Shown one piece after another: positions 45,235 to 54,479 of a stretch of 64,000 nucleotides of DNA. Position 1 is the stretch's first letter. Each line of letters starts with the position of its first letter. Under the pieces are notes generated by a model. That model worked only from the letters and a program-made list of their open reading frames with translations, did not search any database and was not told the origin of the DNA. Made by a program: the position numbers and the translations under genes. Source of the stretch: CP2-2F sp034432555 (GTDB lineage: Bacteria; Chloroflexota; Anaerolineae; Aggregatilineales; UBA2796); the NCBI GenBank assembly GCA_034432555.1, contig DAOUBW010000023.1:1-64000 (forward strand), given 5' to 3'.

Positions 45235-46158
45235 ATGTCTACTAATGCAGTGGTTCAACCTAATCTTGGCGCACGCGGCTTTTCGCTGCCGCCTGCAACG
45301 GGTAAAATCATCCGCACGGTGTTCACCTATGGCGTGCTGATCCTGTTCGCGTTGGCGATGATCATGCCGTTCGTCTATGCCGTCACCAATTCTTTCAAGG
45401 AACTGCCCGACATTGCTGCTAACCCAATGCGGCTGACGCCGGGCATTCGTGCCGATGGCACGCCCTACAATTGGACGACCATTGGCTATGACCGCGCCCT
45501 GAACAACCAACAGATCAACTTCCCGCGTGCCATCTTTAACAGCTTCTTTGTGGCTGTGGCTGTGACGATCATGCGCGTGATCTTTAACAGCATGGCGGGC
45601 TATGCGTTGGCGCGCATTCGCTTTCCGGGACGCGGTGCCGCCTTTGCTGCTTTAGTTGGCACGCTGATGGTGCCGGGCATTGTGCTCCTGATCCCGCGCT
45701 ATTTGGTGCTGAGCCAGCTGGGTTGGATTGACACCTATTGGGCGCTCTTGGTGCCATACTTTGCGGACGCCTTCGGCATCTTCTTGATGAAGCAGTTCTT
45801 TGAGAGCATCCCACGGGAGATTGAAGAAGCTGCCGAGATTGACGGCGCCAGCCGCTTCCGTATGTTCTTCGTGATCATCTTGCCCATGGCGATCCCAGCG
45901 CTAACTGCGATGGCGATCTTCGCCTTTCAAGGCACATGGAACGATTTTCAAGGTCCGTTGATCGCGCTTAATCTGAACCGTGATCTGTATACACTGCCGC
46001 TGGCACTCGCCTTCCTAAGAGGTGTGACGGGTGATGCCATTCAGTGGGATTTGATGCTAGCAGGCTCGGTTATCACCACGCTGCCGATGGCGGTCATCTT
46101 CTTCATCTTCCAGCGCTTCTTCATTGAAGGCGTTAGCTATACGGGCGTGAAGGGCTAA
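45235..46158 (+). CDS. Sugar ABC transporter permease (MalG type)
   Basis: This 307-aa membrane protein has six helices, PFVYAVTNSFKELPDI after the first, and the EAA loop EIEEAAEIDGASRFRMFFVI around residue 198. It completes the importer. As in the first locus, no ATP-binding subunit is encoded nearby. Confidence 0.92.
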   Translation: MSTNAVVQPNLGARGFSLPPATGKIIRTVFTYGVLILFALAMIMPFVYAVTNSFKELPDIAANPMRLTPGIRADGTPYNWTTIGYDRALNNQQINFPRAIFNSFFVAVAVTIMRVIFNSMAGYALARIRFPGRGAAFAALVGTLMVPGIVLLIPRYLVLSQLGWIDTYWALLVPYFADAFGIFLMKQFFESIPREIEEAAEIDGASRFRMFFVIILPMAIPALTAMAIFAFQGTWNDFQGPLIALNLNRDLYTLPLALAFLRGVTGDAIQWDLMLAGSVITTLPMAVIFFIFQRFFIEGVSYTGVKG

Positions 46159-46160
46159 TC

Positions 46161-46772
46161 ATGGGCGCGGGCTTGCGGGCGGTTTGGCGCGGCGTGCTGA
46201 TCTTTGAGCGCTTTGGCTGGGTGTTCATCGTAGCGAATCTGTTTGCGATGCTGCTCAGCCTGCCAATCCTGACTGCGCCGCTTGCCTTTGCTGGTCTGGC
46301 GCATATGGCATATGCCGCACACAGCGCACCAACGGTGCATCCCGATGATTTTTGGCGCGGTGTGCGGCGCTATAGGTGGCAGGGCTTGCTCTTGGGCGCC
46401 CTGAATTTTGTCTTTTGGGCGCTGCTCTACGTGAATTTTGCCACCTTCAGCCGTCAGACAGGCACGTTCTTCTGGCTGCTGCGCGGTGTTTGGTTTATGG
46501 CGGCGCTGCTCTGGCTGTTGATGTTGCTCTATGTCTTTCCGATCTTGGAAGAAATGGAGCGTCCGCACTTAGGCTTGGCGCTCTATAACGCGGCGCTGAT
46601 GGCGATTAAGAATCCGTTTTTTAGCGCGGCGGTGCTGTTTGGCGTACTGCTGATCACGCTTGGCAGCGCGCTAACCGTTGTGCCATTCCTGCTCTTTACG
46701 CTGAGTATGCTTGCCAGCATTGGCAGTGCCGCCGTGCTGGATCGCCTGGCGCGCTTTCGCGGCAGCACCTAG
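46161..46772 (+). CDS. YesL-like (DUF624) membrane protein
   Basis: This 203-aa protein has about five helices and a YesL/DUF624-like layout: an N-terminal helix with GWVFIVANLFAMLLSLPIL, then DDFWRGVRRYRWQGLLLGAL. Such proteins accompany sugar ABC importers in many genomes, but their role is unknown. It starts two bases after the permease stop and overlaps the next, convergent gene by four bases. Confidence 0.7.
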   Translation: MGAGLRAVWRGVLIFERFGWVFIVANLFAMLLSLPILTAPLAFAGLAHMAYAAHSAPTVHPDDFWRGVRRYRWQGLLLGALNFVFWALLYVNFATFSRQTGTFFWLLRGVWFMAALLWLLMLLYVFPILEEMERPHLGLALYNAALMAIKNPFFSAAVLFGVLLITLGSALTVVPFLLFTLSMLASIGSAAVLDRLARFRGST

Positions 46773-47239
46773 CGCACTTCCCACAGGCGCCATGCCATCC
46801 ACAGCACGAGGATGCCGCGCAGCGACCATGCCACTGTGCGTATCCAATTGGTGGTGACCAACGCCTGATGCGCGCTCAGATCAAAGCCTGCCGAGAGCCT
46901 GCCGTGTAGCGGCACTTGGATAAATGCCGTCGAGAGCCATGTGACGCCAACCAGCCCTAAGCCGATCCATGCCAGCAACGGTGGCACGCCACGCGGCGGC
47001 TGAAGTGCCAACCAGAAGGCTGTGCCAAGCTCTGCCAGCATCAGCGGCATGACTACCAGCGTGATCGCGCTGGTGTGCGCTGCCTCATAAGCGCGGAAAT
47101 ATTCCGCACCCACACGGCTAAAAAGTGGATAATGCACAATTTGGATGACCAAAATGGCACCGACCATTGCCAGTGTTGCGCCAAGGTTGATCAGAAAGAT
47201 AAACAGTGTGCTGCTCTCGTTGAGTGTCTCTTGTGCCAT
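46769..47239 (-). CDS. Conserved four-helix membrane protein
   Basis: This 156-aa protein has four predicted helices. His-containing motifs near the helix ends are IVHYPLFSRVG, YEAAHTSAITLVVMP and VPLHGRLSAGFD. The pattern recalls DUF1772-like membrane proteins, but no function is known to me. It is transcribed away from the epimerase gene. Confidence 0.55.
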   Translation of the reverse strand: MAQETLNESSTLFIFLINLGATLAMVGAILVIQIVHYPLFSRVGAEYFRAYEAAHTSAITLVVMPLMLAELGTAFWLALQPPRGVPPLLAWIGLGLVGVTWLSTAFIQVPLHGRLSAGFDLSAHQALVTTNWIRTVAWSLRGILVLWMAWRLWEVR

Positions 47240-47315
47240 GTCTGAACCTTACGTCTTGTTTCCCTACGTTTGATCGGTTTTAAGCCACCGCTTGGCAGAA
47301 TGTCAAGTGCGCCTG

Positions 47316-47324
47316 TGTTATAAT
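47316..47324 (+). promoter_or_regulatory. Extended -10 promoter of epimerase gene
   Basis: TGTTATAAT combines a perfect TATAAT with the TG extension. No well-spaced -35 is visible. The start codon is 37 bases downstream. Confidence 0.55.
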
Positions 47325-47360
47325 GGCGCATATTTTTACGTGCGATGGCGAAGGTAAAAG

Positions 47361-48320
47361 ATGATGCATAACGCATTTTGGGCAGATCAATCCGTAATTG
47401 TGACGGGCGGCGCGGGCTTTTTGGGCAAACATCTTGTGCAGGCGCTCCAAGAGCGCGGCGCAAAGCGGGTCTTCGTCGTCCGCAGCGCAGAGTATGACTT
47501 GCGCCACGAGGAAAACGTGCGCCGTTTGTATCGGGACGTGCCAGCCACAATGGTGATTCACCTAGCCGCCTCAGTGGGTGGGATCAATGCCAATCGGAAT
47601 CATCCTGGCAGCTTCTTCTACAACAGCCTGATGATGGGCGTGCTGATGATGGAACATGCGCGGCTTGCCAACGTACCGAAGTTTGTGGGCATTGGCACCA
47701 TTTGCGAATATCCGAAGTTTACGCCGGTGCCCTTCCGTGAAGACGATCTGTGGAACGGCTACCCTGAGGAGACCAACGCACCCTACGGCTTGGCAAAGAA
47801 GATGCTGTTGGTGCAAGGGCAGGCTTATCGCCAAGAGTATGGCTATAACAGCATTCACATCATGCCAACCAACCTCTACGGTGCAGGTGATAACTTCGAT
47901 CTGGACACCTCGCATGTGATCCCGGCGCTCATCCGCAAGTGCTTCACCGCCAAGCAGAACGGCGATCCGTACATCGAAATCTGGGGCGATGGATCGCCTA
48001 CCCGCGAATTTTTGTACGTGAAGGATGCCGCTGAGGGCATTTTGCTGGCGGCAGAGCATTACAACGGCGCGGAACCAGTCAATTTGGGCAGCGGCACGGA
48101 AATCTCGATCCGCGATTTGGCAACCCTGATCGCTGAGCTAGTCGGCTTCACGGGCGAATTCCGTTACGATCCGAGCAAGCCGAACGGTCAGCCGCGCCGC
48201 CAACTGGATGTTTCGCGGGCGCGTGAGGCGTTTGGCTTTAGCCCACAAACGCCTTTCCGCGAAGGCTTGCGCGAAACGGTGGCGTGGTATCTGGAGCAGG
48301 TCGGCGCGCAGCAGGCGTGA
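47361..48320 (+). CDS. GDP-L-fucose synthase-like NAD-dependent epimerase
   Basis: This 319-aa short-chain dehydrogenase has the nucleotide loop GGAGFLG (residues 17-23), AASVGGINANRNHPGSFFY (around residue 70) and the catalytic YGLAK. A later motif is WGDGSPTREFLYVKDAAEG. The VGGI and NRNHPG elements are specific to the GDP-fucose synthase branch, which turns GDP-4-keto-6-deoxymannose into GDP-fucose for surface glycans. No GDP-mannose dehydratase is beside it, so another NDP-sugar substrate is possible. Confidence 0.82.
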   Translation: MMHNAFWADQSVIVTGGAGFLGKHLVQALQERGAKRVFVVRSAEYDLRHEENVRRLYRDVPATMVIHLAASVGGINANRNHPGSFFYNSLMMGVLMMEHARLANVPKFVGIGTICEYPKFTPVPFREDDLWNGYPEETNAPYGLAKKMLLVQGQAYRQEYGYNSIHIMPTNLYGAGDNFDLDTSHVIPALIRKCFTAKQNGDPYIEIWGDGSPTREFLYVKDAAEGILLAAEHYNGAEPVNLGSGTEISIRDLATLIAELVGFTGEFRYDPSKPNGQPRRQLDVSRAREAFGFSPQTPFREGLRETVAWYLEQVGAQQA

Positions 48321-48397
48321 TTTGCTGCACAGCTTAAACAGGCAGCCTGCGGGCGAGAGAAATTCTGCTCACAGGCTTGCCACGGAAGCTGAGAAAA

Positions 48398-48427
48398 TTG
48401 ACACAACAGCACCCTGAGTGCTACACT
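48398..48427 (+). promoter_or_regulatory. Sigma70 promoter before Pro/Thr-rich gene
   Basis: TTGACA (48398-48403) and TACACT (48422-48427) are 18 bases apart, about 43 bases before the proposed start codon. Confidence 0.55.
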
Positions 48428-48470
48428 CACACACAGAATCGCGCCGTGTGCGGCAGATAGGACGACGATC

Positions 48471-49040
48471 TTGGAAGGCATGGCAAACACGGCAACCAGC
48501 CGTCAGCGTACCATTCAACTGACCCTGCTGGGCATTATCTTAGCAACCATCCCGTGCTACTGTGTGGGATTCCTGTTGCTGGCAGTGCGCCCAACGCCAG
48601 CGCGCACCACGCCTGAAGAATCGCCCACGCCGCTTCAGTTTGTGACCGCTACGACCGACCCCTTTGTGACGCCAAGCATCACGCCGATTAGTCCGCTGCT
48701 GACCGCCACCAACCCGATCTTTATCCAGCCGACGCCGACGCAGTTCTTCTTTATTTCACCCACGCCCTTTGTGTTCCCAACACAGACGCCGTTCGTCTTC
48801 CCAACGGTCACGCCCTTTGTGTTCCCGACGCAAACACCGATCATCATCGTGCCACCGACGGCAACGCCGATCCTGCCGACCGCTACACCACAGCCACCAA
48901 CCTCTACGCCGGTGCAGTCTACCGAGACGCCGATCCCATTCCCGACGCCTGTTACACCGACAGAAACGCCGATTCCGTTCCCAACGGCAGACTTTCCATC
49001 GCCAACGCCAGAAGGATTTGTGCCACCGCCGCCGAATTGA
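48471..49040 (+). CDS. Membrane-anchored Pro/Thr-rich protein
   Basis: This 189-aa protein has one N-terminal helix (LTLLGIILATIPCYCVGFLL). A long outside tail of Pro, Thr, Phe and Ser follows. The unit PFVFPT-x-TP occurs three times in a row around residues 97-123, and later PT-x-TPIPFPT pieces repeat. Such tails are stalks or cell-wall spacers and may be O-glycosylated. The start is TTG 48471 (AGGA eight bases upstream) or ATG 48480. No functional domain is visible. Confidence 0.6.
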   Translation: MEGMANTATSRQRTIQLTLLGIILATIPCYCVGFLLLAVRPTPARTTPEESPTPLQFVTATTDPFVTPSITPISPLLTATNPIFIQPTPTQFFFISPTPFVFPTQTPFVFPTVTPFVFPTQTPIIIVPPTATPILPTATPQPPTSTPVQSTETPIPFPTPVTPTETPIPFPTADFPSPTPEGFVPPPPN

Positions 49041-49070
49041 CCCTAAAAATCATTCTAAGAAAGAGCTACT

Positions 49071-50150
49071 GTGGACCTAAAAGCGCACTTGAAAATACTT
49101 AGTGAGTTGCACGCGCCTTCAGGCTATGAAACGCCTGCCCGCGATGCGCTCTTGGCGGCATGGCAGCCGCTAACCGACGCTCAGGAGACGAGCCGTATGG
49201 GCAGCTTGGTTGCCTATAAATATGGCAGCGGCAACGAACCGCGCCGCAAGATTATGCTCTGCGCACACATGGATGAAATCGGCATGATGGTGCGGCAGGT
49301 TGAGGGTGGCTTCGTGCATGTGGCTGATATTGGCGGCACCGATAGCCGCATTGTGGTCGGTAAGCCCGTCCTCGTCCATACGCGGACAGGCGCGCTGCAA
49401 GGCGTGGTCGCTGTGCGCGCTTCACACATGCTAAGCGACGATGAACGTGGACGCTACCCAAACGTCAACGAAATTTTTGTAGATTTAGGGCTGCCTGCCG
49501 AGGAGGTGGCAGCCCGCGTCCAGATTGGCGATATCATCACGATGGATGCGCCGCTGCTAGACCTGCAAGGGCAGCGCGTGGCAGGCAAGGCGATGGATGA
49601 CCGTGCCTGTGTTGCCGTCGTAACAGCTTGCCTAGACGCATTGCAGCGCCTGAAGCACAGCTGGGATGTATTGGCGGTTGCCAGCGTGCAGGAAGAAGTT
49701 GGGCTGCACGGCGCACGCGCTGAGGCATACCGCCTGCACCCTGATATTGCCATCGCCCTTGATGTGACTTTTGCACCGCAGCCGGGCGTCTCCGGCGCCA
49801 CCTTTGAGCTGGGCAGCGGTGTGCCGTTGGCGCTTGGCGCAAATTTCCACCCTGCCCTCTTTGAGGCGATTAGAAAGACGGCGGAACGCCTTGAGATGGA
49901 ACTGCCCATCGAACCAACACCGATGGCAAGCGGCACCGATGCTTGGGCAATTCAGGTCAGTCGCGATGGCATTCCAACTGCCTTGATCGGCGTGCCAACG
50001 CGCAATATGCATACCACGGTTGAGACGGTTGACCTGCGTGATATCGAACGTGGCGGGCGCTTGCTGGCGGAATTCATCGCTGGGCTGGATGAGAATTTCC
50101 TTGCCGATATTGTGTGGGAAAAGCCTGATCAGCCGACGGAGAGCGCCTAA
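49071..50150 (+). CDS. M42-family metallo-aminopeptidase
   Basis: This 359-aa peptidase has all M42 motifs: CAHMDEIGMM (His66, Asp68), GKAMDDRAC with the metal-bridging Asp, VQEEVGLHGAR with the catalytic Glu pair, ALDVTF and the final HTTVETVD His. It should form large dodecamers that trim peptides in the cytosol. The family was once misnamed endoglucanase. It starts at GTG 49071 and is the first of three tandem members, ending two bases before the next. Confidence 0.88.
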   Translation: MDLKAHLKILSELHAPSGYETPARDALLAAWQPLTDAQETSRMGSLVAYKYGSGNEPRRKIMLCAHMDEIGMMVRQVEGGFVHVADIGGTDSRIVVGKPVLVHTRTGALQGVVAVRASHMLSDDERGRYPNVNEIFVDLGLPAEEVAARVQIGDIITMDAPLLDLQGQRVAGKAMDDRACVAVVTACLDALQRLKHSWDVLAVASVQEEVGLHGARAEAYRLHPDIAIALDVTFAPQPGVSGATFELGSGVPLALGANFHPALFEAIRKTAERLEMELPIEPTPMASGTDAWAIQVSRDGIPTALIGVPTRNMHTTVETVDLRDIERGGRLLAEFIAGLDENFLADIVWEKPDQPTESA

Positions 50151-50151
50151 C

Positions 50152-51189
50152 ATGCCAACCTTACGCGAGAACTTGAAGCAGCTTTCAGAAGCAGTCGGCG
50201 TTTCGGGTGAGGAACGCGAAGTGCGCCAATTGGTGCTGAGCCTTGTCAAAGATCACCTCTCAGATACCGTCACTGATGCGATGGGCAACCTAACCGGGCG
50301 CTTGAAAAGCAGCACACCAAGCGGCGTGCGGGTGCTGATCGGCTCACCAATGGATGAAGTCGGCTTGATGGTGACGGGCAGCAACGGCTTTTTGAATGTG
50401 CTGCCTATCGGTCGGCTAGATATGCGCTATCTGGCAGCAGCGCGTGTGTTGGTGGGTGCGCAGAAGGCGAACGGCGTCTTGCTCTTTGCACCTATCCACA
50501 AAAGCTATGGTCAGAACGATTTGCCTTCCGCAGACTCGCTGCTGATTGATGTTGGCGCGAGTGGCAAAGGTGGTGCAAAAGTCGGTGATCGGGTTGCCTT
50601 CGCGGGCAGCTATGCCGAACTGGGCGCCGATGTGGTGCGCGGCAAGGCATTGCACAGCCGTGCGGCGTGTGCTGTGCTGATCGCGCTGATCGAGGCGCTG
50701 GGTGAAGCGCCGCTGCCGTTGGATATTCATGTGGCGTTCACCGCGCAATCGCGGGTCTATGGGCGTGGTGCATTGGTGGCAGCCAACCGCGTGAAACCGC
50801 ACGCTGCCTTCTTGCTGGATGGCGCTGATTGCGACGATCTGCCGCGCCAGCCGGATGATTTGCGCCTGCCGATGGTGCGCTTGGGTGGTGGCACTGCGCT
50901 GCGCGTTGCCGAAGGGTTGGGCGTGCCTGATCGCCGCCTGCTGGAGCATGTGCGTGCAGTGGCGCGCCAGCACAGCTTGCCGCACCAAACAGATACCACT
51001 GAGGTATACGGCACAGAAAATGCCCTCGTCAGCCAGACGCAAGCAGGCGTGCCAACAGTCACCCTGAGCATTCCTGTGCGCTATTTGCACAGTCCGAATG
51101 GGCTAGTTTCCCTCACTGACCTTGAGCATACCCAGCGTTTGCTGCGCGAATCGCTTGCAGCGCTGACACCTGATCTTCTGGAGAATTAA
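50152..51189 (+). CDS. M42-family paralogue without metal ligands (probable pseudoenzyme)
   Basis: This 345-aa protein aligns over its length with both neighbours but has lost active-site residues. CAHMDE is GSPMDE (His to Pro66), KAMDDR is KALHSR and QEEVG is QSRVYG. Only the first Asp and the last His (RYLHSPNG) remain. The frame is intact and starts one base after the previous stop, so it is not a decayed gene. It may be a structural or regulatory subunit in mixed M42 particles. The frame is open upstream to 50020, but those residues overlap the preceding gene. Confidence 0.8.
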   Translation: MPTLRENLKQLSEAVGVSGEEREVRQLVLSLVKDHLSDTVTDAMGNLTGRLKSSTPSGVRVLIGSPMDEVGLMVTGSNGFLNVLPIGRLDMRYLAAARVLVGAQKANGVLLFAPIHKSYGQNDLPSADSLLIDVGASGKGGAKVGDRVAFAGSYAELGADVVRGKALHSRAACAVLIALIEALGEAPLPLDIHVAFTAQSRVYGRGALVAANRVKPHAAFLLDGADCDDLPRQPDDLRLPMVRLGGGTALRVAEGLGVPDRRLLEHVRAVARQHSLPHQTDTTEVYGTENALVSQTQAGVPTVTLSIPVRYLHSPNGLVSLTDLEHTQRLLRESLAALTPDLLEN

Positions 51190-51193
51190 AGCA

Positions 51194-52195
51194 ATGGCAG
51201 ATAAAGCACTTATTCAAGCGTTGGTGGAAGCGTGGGGACCGCCCGGACACGAGCATGAAGTGCGCGCCCTGATTGAAAGCTACGTGCGCGACCTTGCCGA
51301 CGATATGCGCGTGGATAGCGCTGGCAACCTCATCTGCCGCATGGGCAGCAGTGGCAAGAAGATCATGATCGCGGCACACATGGATGAGATCGGCATGGTG
51401 GTGAATACGCTGGATAAGCCCGGCTTTGCGCGTTTCACCATGACGGGCGGCTTGATCCTCGTCTCGCTGATTGGTAACCGTGTGCGCTTTGCCAACGGCA
51501 CTATCGGCACGATTGGTATGGAAGGCAGCGCACTGATCCCAACCAAACTGCCAACGCTCGCTGAACTGTTCATAGATTTTAGTGAAGATGGCGAAGGCAA
51601 CGGCAACGTTCAGGTGGGTGATGCTGCTGCCCTAACGCGCAATTTCACCACACGCGGCGACCGCTTGATTGCTAAGAGCATGGATGATCGGATCGGCTGT
51701 GCTGTGGCAATTGAGGCAATGCGCGCCTTGAAGGGTAAAAATCTGCCTAACGAACTTTATTTTGTGTTCACCACGCAGGAAGAAGTGGGCATTCGCGGCG
51801 CACGGGTGGCTGCCAACGGCATTGCGCCGGATTACGGTATCGCCCTTGATGTGACAGCCACCGGCGATACGCCGAAGAACAACAGCATGGCGATCCGACT
51901 CGGCGGCGGTGCAGCCATCAAGGTGTTGGATAGTGGTCATATCGTGCCGCCTGCCATCAAAAACCTGATGATCAGCCGTGCGGAAGCAGCGGGCATTCCC
52001 TATCAGCTTGAAATCTTGACGGGCGGCTCCACCGACGCCGCCGCCATTCAAACTGCACTTTCAGGCATTCCAAGCGGCGTTATTTCGATCCCGTGCCGCT
52101 ATGTGCATACCACCAGCGAAACGGTGGATATCAATGACGTGCAAGCCTGCATAGACCTGCTGACAGCGCTTGTCGAGCAGCCCTTTGAGGCGTAA
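51194..52195 (+). CDS. M42-family metallo-aminopeptidase
   Basis: This 333-aa protein has the full ligand set: AAHMDEIGMV (His62), AKSMDDRIGC, TTQEEVGIRGAR, ALDVTATGD and RYVHTTSETVD. It is closest to the first member of the trio in its active site. It begins four bases after the pseudoenzyme stop. All three are probably made from one message, so co-assembly is possible. Confidence 0.88.
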   Translation: MADKALIQALVEAWGPPGHEHEVRALIESYVRDLADDMRVDSAGNLICRMGSSGKKIMIAAHMDEIGMVVNTLDKPGFARFTMTGGLILVSLIGNRVRFANGTIGTIGMEGSALIPTKLPTLAELFIDFSEDGEGNGNVQVGDAAALTRNFTTRGDRLIAKSMDDRIGCAVAIEAMRALKGKNLPNELYFVFTTQEEVGIRGARVAANGIAPDYGIALDVTATGDTPKNNSMAIRLGGGAAIKVLDSGHIVPPAIKNLMISRAEAAGIPYQLEILTGGSTDAAAIQTALSGIPSGVISIPCRYVHTTSETVDINDVQACIDLLTALVEQPFEA

Positions 52196-52198
52196 GCC

Positions 52199-52828
52199 TT
52201 AAAAATCGTAACCGACGGCGCGCAGCCATGCCTGTGCCAGCAGTGTATGCCCTTGCGCGCCGACGTGAATCTGATCGGGCGACCAGAACGACTCTGGCAG
52301 GCTTTGCAGCGCTTGGTCAAAAGCTGCCTGCGTGCGGACGAGCGCCGCGCCAAACTCGACCGCCAAGCCTTCCACCACACCGCCATAGAGCGCCATAAGC
52401 TGCCGCATAGGATGGTTCACCTCGGCGATGACGGCGTAGGGCTGCATCAGCACAAAGTTCGCCTTGATGGCTTGCCGTGCGCGCTGTAACAAGCCGCGCA
52501 GCGTGCTTTGAAACTCGCCAACCGGCACTGCCTCACGTGCGTTGTAGGTGAAGTGCCGCCATACATCATTGGCGCCAATCATGACTGAGACCCACTGTGG
52601 ACGCTCCCGAATCACATCCGCTTCCCAACGCATGGCAAGTTGGCGCACCGTATCGCCGCCCACGCCCTTGTTGATGAAGGTGAGGTTATGCTGCGGATAG
52701 CGTGCAATCATGAAGTTACGCACTGTGTTCACGTAGCCATTGCCATAAGGTGTTGCCGCGCCGCGCCGATCTGCATCGGTGATTGAATCGCCCATGAACA
52801 CAATCCGATGATGCTGCCCAAAAATCAT
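52199..52828 (-). CDS. SGNH/GDSL-family hydrolase
   Basis: This 209-aa protein has the SGNH blocks VFMGDSITD (Ser near residue 14), NKGVGGDT, MIGANDVWRHF and DQIHVGAQGHT with the Asp-x-x-His pair. It is a small esterase or lipase, perhaps a sugar O-deacetylase. No signal peptide is seen when started at ATG 52828, which has AGGAG upstream. It is divergent from the xylulokinase gene and converges on the M42 trio. Confidence 0.85.
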   Translation of the reverse strand: MIFGQHHRIVFMGDSITDADRRGAATPYGNGYVNTVRNFMIARYPQHNLTFINKGVGGDTVRQLAMRWEADVIRERPQWVSVMIGANDVWRHFTYNAREAVPVGEFQSTLRGLLQRARQAIKANFVLMQPYAVIAEVNHPMRQLMALYGGVVEGLAVEFGAALVRTQAAFDQALQSLPESFWSPDQIHVGAQGHTLLAQAWLRAVGYDF

Positions 52829-52897
52829 GGCTATCTGCTCCTGAATACCTGCCGATTGTAGTGTGCGCCTGCGCCAAGCGCAACCTTTGCCCATTGA

Positions 52898-52926
52898 TTG
52901 TCTGTGTGGGCGGTCGGTGCTAAGAT
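52898..52926 (+). promoter_or_regulatory. Possible promoter of xylulokinase gene
   Basis: TTGTCT (52898-52903) and TAAGAT (52921-52926) are separated by 17 bases, 46 bases before the start codon. Confidence 0.4.
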
Positions 52927-52972
52927 CGGCGCGAGAATGCACCATTTGCCAAAACACCTTACGGAGGGCAGT

Positions 52973-54472
52973 GTGACCAAACCTTATTTCATCGGCATTG
53001 ATGTGAGTACAACAGCCTCAAAAGCGCTGGTAGTAGATATGCAGGGGCAGGTGATTGCCAGCCAGAGCTATCCGCACGCCCTTTCGACGCCGCGCCCGCT
53101 GTGGAGCGAGCAAGACCCGCAAGATTGGTGGCGCGCCACTTCCGCCGCCCTGCGCGATGTGCTGAAGCAAGTTTCCCCAGAGGATATTGCCGCCATCGGC
53201 TTAACTGGGCAAATGCACGGCTTAACCTCGCTGGATAAAGACGGTAATCCGCTGCGCCCTGCCATTTTGTGGAATGACCAGCGGTCGGGCGCGCAGTGTG
53301 AGGCAATCACCGAGAAGGTCGGCGCGCATAAACTCTGGCAGCACATTGGTAGCCGCCTGCTGGCAGGTTTCACCGCGCCTAAGATCATGTGGCTGCGCGA
53401 GAACGAACCCGATGTTTACAAGCAAATTGCCCATGTGCTGCTGCCCAAAGACTATGTGCGCTATCGGCTAAGCGGCGCTTACGTGGTCGATGTGGCGGAT
53501 GGATCGGGCTTTGGCTTGATGGACATTGCCAAACGGGCATGGTCGGATGAGATGATCGCTGCCTTTGACATTCCGCGTGCATGGCTGCCTGATCTATGTG
53601 AATCGCCTGAGGTGTGCGCCTATGTGAGTGAGGCAGCCGCCGCCGAGACAGGCTTGCGCGTCGGCACGCCGATTGTGGGCGGTGCGGGTGATCAGCCAGC
53701 AGCGGGCGTGGGCAGCGGCATTGTGGAACAGAACCAAGTCTCGCTGACGGTTGGCACATCCGGCGTGGCGTTTGCCAGCAGCGATCAGTACAATCCGCAG
53801 CCTGAAGGCTTGCTGCATCACTTCTGCGCGGCGGTGCCGGGCACATGGTTCTACATGGGCGTGATGCTGAGCGCGGCGGGCGGTCTGCGTTGGCTGCACG
53901 ACGAACTGACGCCGAACATGAGCTATGATGAACTTAATGAGCAGGTGGAGCGCGTACCGCGTGGCTCGCTTGGCTTGCTCTTTGCGCCTTACCTGACGGG
54001 TGAGCGCAATCCACACCCTGATCCGCTGGCGCGTGGCGCGTTCGTCGGCTTGACGCTGCGGCACGGCGTGGCACACATGGCACGCGCTGTTATGGAAGGT
54101 GTGGCGTTCGGGATGCGCGATAATTTGGAACTCTTGCGCGGGCAAGGCGTGCAGCCTACGGAAGCGGTGATCGGCGGCGGTGCGGCAAACAGCCCAGTGT
54201 GGCGGCAGCTCAGCGCCGATATTATGGGCATTCCGCTGTATACGGTCAATACGCATGAAGGTGCCGCACTGGGCGCGGCAATTTTGGCAGCGGTCGGTGT
54301 GGGTGCTTACGCGGATGTGCCAACGGCGTGCCGCGAATTGGTGCGTAAGGAGATGACCATCGCGCCGACGGCAGAAGGCACAGCCGACTATGAACGGCTT
54401 TACCCTGCTTTCCGCGCCACTTATCCGGCACTGAAAGCGCTCTATGCTGAATTAGCGCGTTTTGAGGGCTGA
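52973..54472 (+). CDS. xylB: Xylulokinase (FGGY family)
   Basis: This 499-aa kinase has FIGIDVSTTASKALVVD at the N-terminus, GLTGQMHGL around residue 80 and ILWNDQRSGAQ. The catalytic Asp lies in GGAGDQPAAGVG (around residue 240), and the second ATPase-fold signature is VIGGGAANSPVWRQL. The MHGL and WNDQR elements are those of xylulokinase, which makes xylulose 5-phosphate for the pentose phosphate pathway. GTG 52973 follows GGAGGGC. No xylose isomerase is nearby. Confidence 0.88.
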   Translation: MTKPYFIGIDVSTTASKALVVDMQGQVIASQSYPHALSTPRPLWSEQDPQDWWRATSAALRDVLKQVSPEDIAAIGLTGQMHGLTSLDKDGNPLRPAILWNDQRSGAQCEAITEKVGAHKLWQHIGSRLLAGFTAPKIMWLRENEPDVYKQIAHVLLPKDYVRYRLSGAYVVDVADGSGFGLMDIAKRAWSDEMIAAFDIPRAWLPDLCESPEVCAYVSEAAAAETGLRVGTPIVGGAGDQPAAGVGSGIVEQNQVSLTVGTSGVAFASSDQYNPQPEGLLHHFCAAVPGTWFYMGVMLSAAGGLRWLHDELTPNMSYDELNEQVERVPRGSLGLLFAPYLTGERNPHPDPLARGAFVGLTLRHGVAHMARAVMEGVAFGMRDNLELLRGQGVQPTEAVIGGGAANSPVWRQLSADIMGIPLYTVNTHEGAALGAAILAAVGVGAYADVPTACRELVRKEMTIAPTAEGTADYERLYPAFRATYPALKALYAELARFEG

Positions 54473-54479
54473 TTCACAC

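Noticed and set aside
48740..48860. Short tandem DNA repeats resembling a small array
   Set aside because: They encode the in-frame PFVFPT-x-TP protein repeats and have no spacers, so this is not CRISPR.
49071..52195. Annotation as endoglucanases linked to the sugar loci
   Set aside because: The M42 family was historically labelled cellulase, but the metal-binding motifs are those of aminopeptidases.
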